Assembly: GCA_036850595.1 (NCBI GenBank) | Contig: CM072152.1 | Location: 20,535,179 to 20,599,178 of the forward strand | From: Rhyacichthys aspro | Taxonomy: Eukaryota > Chordata > Actinopteri > Gobiiformes > Rhyacichthyidae | Reading direction: 5' to 3' | DNA length: 64,000 bases | Shown here: positions 60,911 through 64,000 of the stretch, piece by piece | Layout: every line of letters starts with the position of its first letter | Numbering within the stretch: the first letter of the stretch is position 1 | Notes under the pieces: model-generated | What the model was told of the DNA's origin: nothing | Databases searched by the model: none | The model's input: the letters and a program-made list of their open reading frames with translations, nothing else | Position numbers and translations under genes: made by a program

Positions 60911-63415
60911 AGTTCTCCACGTGGTTGCCCCCCTCTCTCATTTAACTTCAATGAGCAAGGGCTAATCATTATCTTTTAGCATAATGTGACCTCCTCAAGC
61001 CTTAGAGTACAGCTTTAGATTTAGACCTAATGCAACCTATATTATTTTTTGGTGGCACATAAAAAAGTACAATGCTCTCTCGAAACTACAATAGGTGCAT
61101 CACTACTCCATATACTATTATCCCTTGGTCAAAATATCACCCCATGTGTTGGAATGGAATATCAAAGGGCAGCGTCACATGTGGACCTCTGAAAGATGGA
61201 TCACTTCCTCATCTTTCTTTCTTCGAGGCCTCTACAGGTCAACCTCCTTCCTGCAGCACCACCAGGCTCTCGTTTGTTGTTTTCCTTCACATCTCCAGAC
61301 ACATTTATGACCCTCTCCTTCCCCCCATCAGCGCCGGGCCTGCCCACAAACCAATCTTTTCCACTGTTCCTGGAGAAAGTGAGACATGAGGAATGGACAA
61401 CCTCGCTGTGTATCCATCGGGACAGCGGCGTTGACAGTCAGACACAATCACACCTTTGTGCTTCGCGAGGAGGCACAGAAACAAGACGGAGGACGCAAAG
61501 TGGTGCAGTGATGGGATTCAACAACAAGAAAAAACAAGCCGCTGTCTGTTATTACGTACAGCTATGTGAGGGATGTGGGGTATTAGCCTGCACGACCTGC
61601 TGCCATCGCAAAGAAAGCACCATCCATCATGACCTGTGTGAGCTCCTGTTTAAATTAGAGTCTGCTCTGTCTCAACAGCAAGAGTTAACACAAAGGTCAA
61701 AGCCACCTGCCACACAGCATCGAAGAAATACAGCTAAACAATACGGAGTTTATTAAAAAGTATGAATAAAGCAGGTTCATACGAGGTTCACAAATGAACA
61801 AAGGAAGATATATGACAGAGAAGCCACTGCACAATATCGTCTAATGGAAAAACAAATCGAACACTTTCCAGCCCTAAAACAATAAGCTTGCAGAGGTTTC
61901 CGAGGGATACATTTTCTTCCTCACTGTCAATGTACACACAGTCTCCACTATAAATGTATTCATTGTTTGTTTACAGTAAAATACCTGAAAATGTTACAGA
62001 TGCACGGTTCAAGAGGTGTTTACCAAGAGGCGAGCTTCAGGGAAAAGTGAGTCTCCTGAGCTAACTTCTCCTTTTGTGAATAATGCAAGAGAGTTTATTA
62101 ATTTACATTTATTTGAAAGAACTATATTTTTGCAGGAGTAATCCCCAGACTGGCCAGCAGTGTTTCTATTTGTCTGTGAGTCTGAACGATGAGTTGTCTG
62201 GTTTTCTCCAACCTAAATTACCCATAGATACTGTATATAATCCTGTTATTAATTCATTATTGTCCAGAGCCCCAACTCATCCTCTAAGAAGCTGGGATGG
62301 GCCTCAACACACACAACAATTAAAGAATAAACTATAAAAGATGCATAGCTGAGTTTGTGCCTCTGTCCTCGTCCCACTGAAGGAGTGGAGTAAACTATGA
62401 GGCTAAAGCAAAATATAATGCATCTGAAGCTCTTACGGAGGGATAAAGTAGTATTAGTCTGGTCCTTGTCGAGTTGAGTTCGATCTCCAGGAAGAGGAAC
62501 AAATGCAGTTTAAACAACCTCTAAATTCATCTGGATTGACACGCAGCCAATCACAATTCATGGAGCGGTACCAACATTGACAGAATACACTGCACTTTTG
62601 CCGACGAAAATAGAAAAAACATGCAACCGATCAGAAAGAAAACACTGCATATCGCCCGTCTCATTTTCGATAAATAGTTTGGTTATGATTGGTCAGGTCC
62701 CTTTGAGCTCAGTTGAAATAGGTTTAAAGGGAGTGGCTCCAGACACATTCATTTTGCTGAGAAAGTGATATGTCTGAATATGGAGAAGGTGAAGTCTTCA
62801 TTCTTCTCTGTAATTCTGTCATATTAGATTACATTTACAGCATTATTAATGGTGCAAAAACATTTGGAAATCTATCACCGTCTTTATAACTGTGTAAAGA
62901 CTGGTCTGTTGTATGTAGTTTACAGATACATAGATGAAACAAATACACAGTGCGAAACATATGCATAAATGGATGCACTTCCTCAGTTATTTACCTTGAA
63001 ATAGTGTGAAGACTAGTTATGTTCACAAGCTCCTTTTCATTACACTCCGCAGACCTCTAAATAAACACATAGAGCTACACCTCTCTGAAAGGCCTTATTC
63101 ATTCATTGTTTTTTCTCCTGTAATTTATATTCTACATATTGTATTGGATTACATTCCAACCACTCAAAATGCACAAGAAAAAGGTCCCCTCCTGTTTTTC
63201 TGTCAAACCTTGAGCGGATTTGTTCATTGATGCTCTCAATAAAGTTCAGAACAGTTCATATCCAGTGCATATTGAACGCTGACGACAAAAAGAAGAAAAG
63301 CACTTTCAGCTATTTCATTTTGCACAGATGCTGCACAAAAGCTCCATTAGCCCGGTTCCCATTGATTTTTCTCCCTAAAACGTGAACTCCTCTGTATAAT
63401 GTCTATTTGGCTGCT

Positions 63416-63429
63416 GTTGTCGTGGTAAC
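63416..63429. promoter_or_regulatory. Possible RFX X-box
   Basis: GTTGTCGTGGTAAC agrees with the X-box consensus GTYRCCATGGYAAC at 12 of 14 positions. It lies in repeat-free sequence of the large kcnd3 intron. Low specificity makes this only a candidate. Confidence 0.25.
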
Positions 63430-64000
63430 AGCGGAAGAGCCTTACAGTAGCTGGAGCACATTGTGTAAGATTGAAATGTTGATATACAGTGGTAATTCAT
63501 TTATAGTGACAGTGGTAGCACTTTATATATAAGAAGGTCTCTCCGATATCGCAGCTACTGTATGTCTCCATCTAGAGTTCACCAACTTTGTCCCACAACT
63601 TTAAATCACTACAATGTTTGCATGTGCTTTCATTTCCATTTGACCTTATGGATTATTTATACCTGTCATCACTATCTATTTGTAAAAGCAGCCCTGGCTT
63701 CTGTGTGTAATTTCTTTCCATTCTGCCAGACAGGTTTCATTGACAATCCGAGCCAGCCAATCATCAGAAGTAATGAAGCATAGTGTCCCCGGGATGTGAC
63801 GGGAAATTCATATTTGCCTTGAGTCGGCCGCAGAGACGCAGCAGTATTTGCAGCTCAAAGAAGTGCCAGAGCAGCACAACACTGAGGACAAAGGCGCATC
63901 AGTGCTGAGCAGGCAACGGGACATTATTGACTTTTTTATTGGGGGTATTAATACTACAATAAACAGCATTAAGCTCCCTAAACCTTATGTCTGAATGGTA

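Larger units (their letters stand above)
49448..64000 (-). other. kcnd3 intron, extends beyond the window
   Basis: The exon with T1 domain, S1-S5 and pore would be a frame of several hundred codons, and none exists here. This stretch is therefore part of a large intron that runs past the right end. It contains the 21-bp minisatellite element (50721-51488), three copies of dispersed repeat family A, a tRNA-like SINE and a possible X-box at 63416. The longest open frame (61196-61756, plus) has no recognisable family motif and is of a length expected by chance once in a window of this size. Confidence 0.7.

Noticed and set aside
61196..61756. 186-codon open frame on the plus strand with several cysteines
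   Set aside because: It is the longest frame outside the real genes, but a rough stop-codon estimate gives about one such frame by chance in 64 kb on six frames. It has no known motif, and it lies in a kcnd3 intron on the opposite strand.
49448..64000. Search for the large kcnd3 T1/S1-pore exon
   Set aside because: No frame with the T1 domain or S4 arginine repeats exists here, so the exon must lie beyond the window.

Overview
This is nuclear DNA from a ray-finned fish, most likely a percomorph-type teleost. It is AT-rich and intron-dense, has GT-AG splice sites, and carries degraded teleost-style transposons: hAT-like MITEs, L2-clade LINE 3' ends and tRNA-derived SINEs. There are no bacterial-style operons. 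Most of the window is intron or intergenic sequence. I can support two protein-coding genes, both on the minus strand.

Gene 1 is inka2 (FAM212B), a PAK4 inhibitor. Coding exon 1 (25262-25297) and coding exon 2 (11867-13063) are separated by a 12.2-kb intron and splice to a 410-residue protein. A CpG-bearing promoter with two CCAAT boxes lies upstream of exon 1 (about 25.6-25.73 kb). A second promoter-like stack (GC box, two CCAAT boxes, TATA-like box, then a strong splice donor) lies inside the intron at 14.63-14.86 kb. It could drive a transcript whose protein starts inside exon 2.

Gene 2 is the 3' part of kcnd3 (Kv4.3, A-type potassium channel). Five exons are visible: 49285-49447 (filter and S6), 39703-39804, 34847-34939, 33884-34125 and 32601-32838 (stop). 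They join in phase to 278 residues. The large exon with the T1 domain and S1 to pore is not in the window and must lie beyond 64000, so 49448-64000 is intron. The intron before the penultimate exon carries a (GAA)19 repeat whose complement forms the polypyrimidine tract of the splice acceptor.

Layout: 1-10 kb, intergenic with repeats and an isolated promoter-like stretch; 10-25.7 kb, inka2; 25.7-32 kb, intergenic with a 688-bp TIR element; 32-64 kb, kcnd3 3' exons and introns. The introns hold a palindromic MITE, two copies of a family with a 21-bp minisatellite, two L2 remnants, a tRNA-like SINE and several candidate regulatory motif clusters. The inka2-kcnd3 neighbourhood matches that of other vertebrates, but no ddx20 is seen between them.

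I do not see a new enzymatic or defence system. The most interesting items are the internal inka2 promoter, the microsatellite used as a splice signal, and the mobile elements with internal minisatellite arrays.
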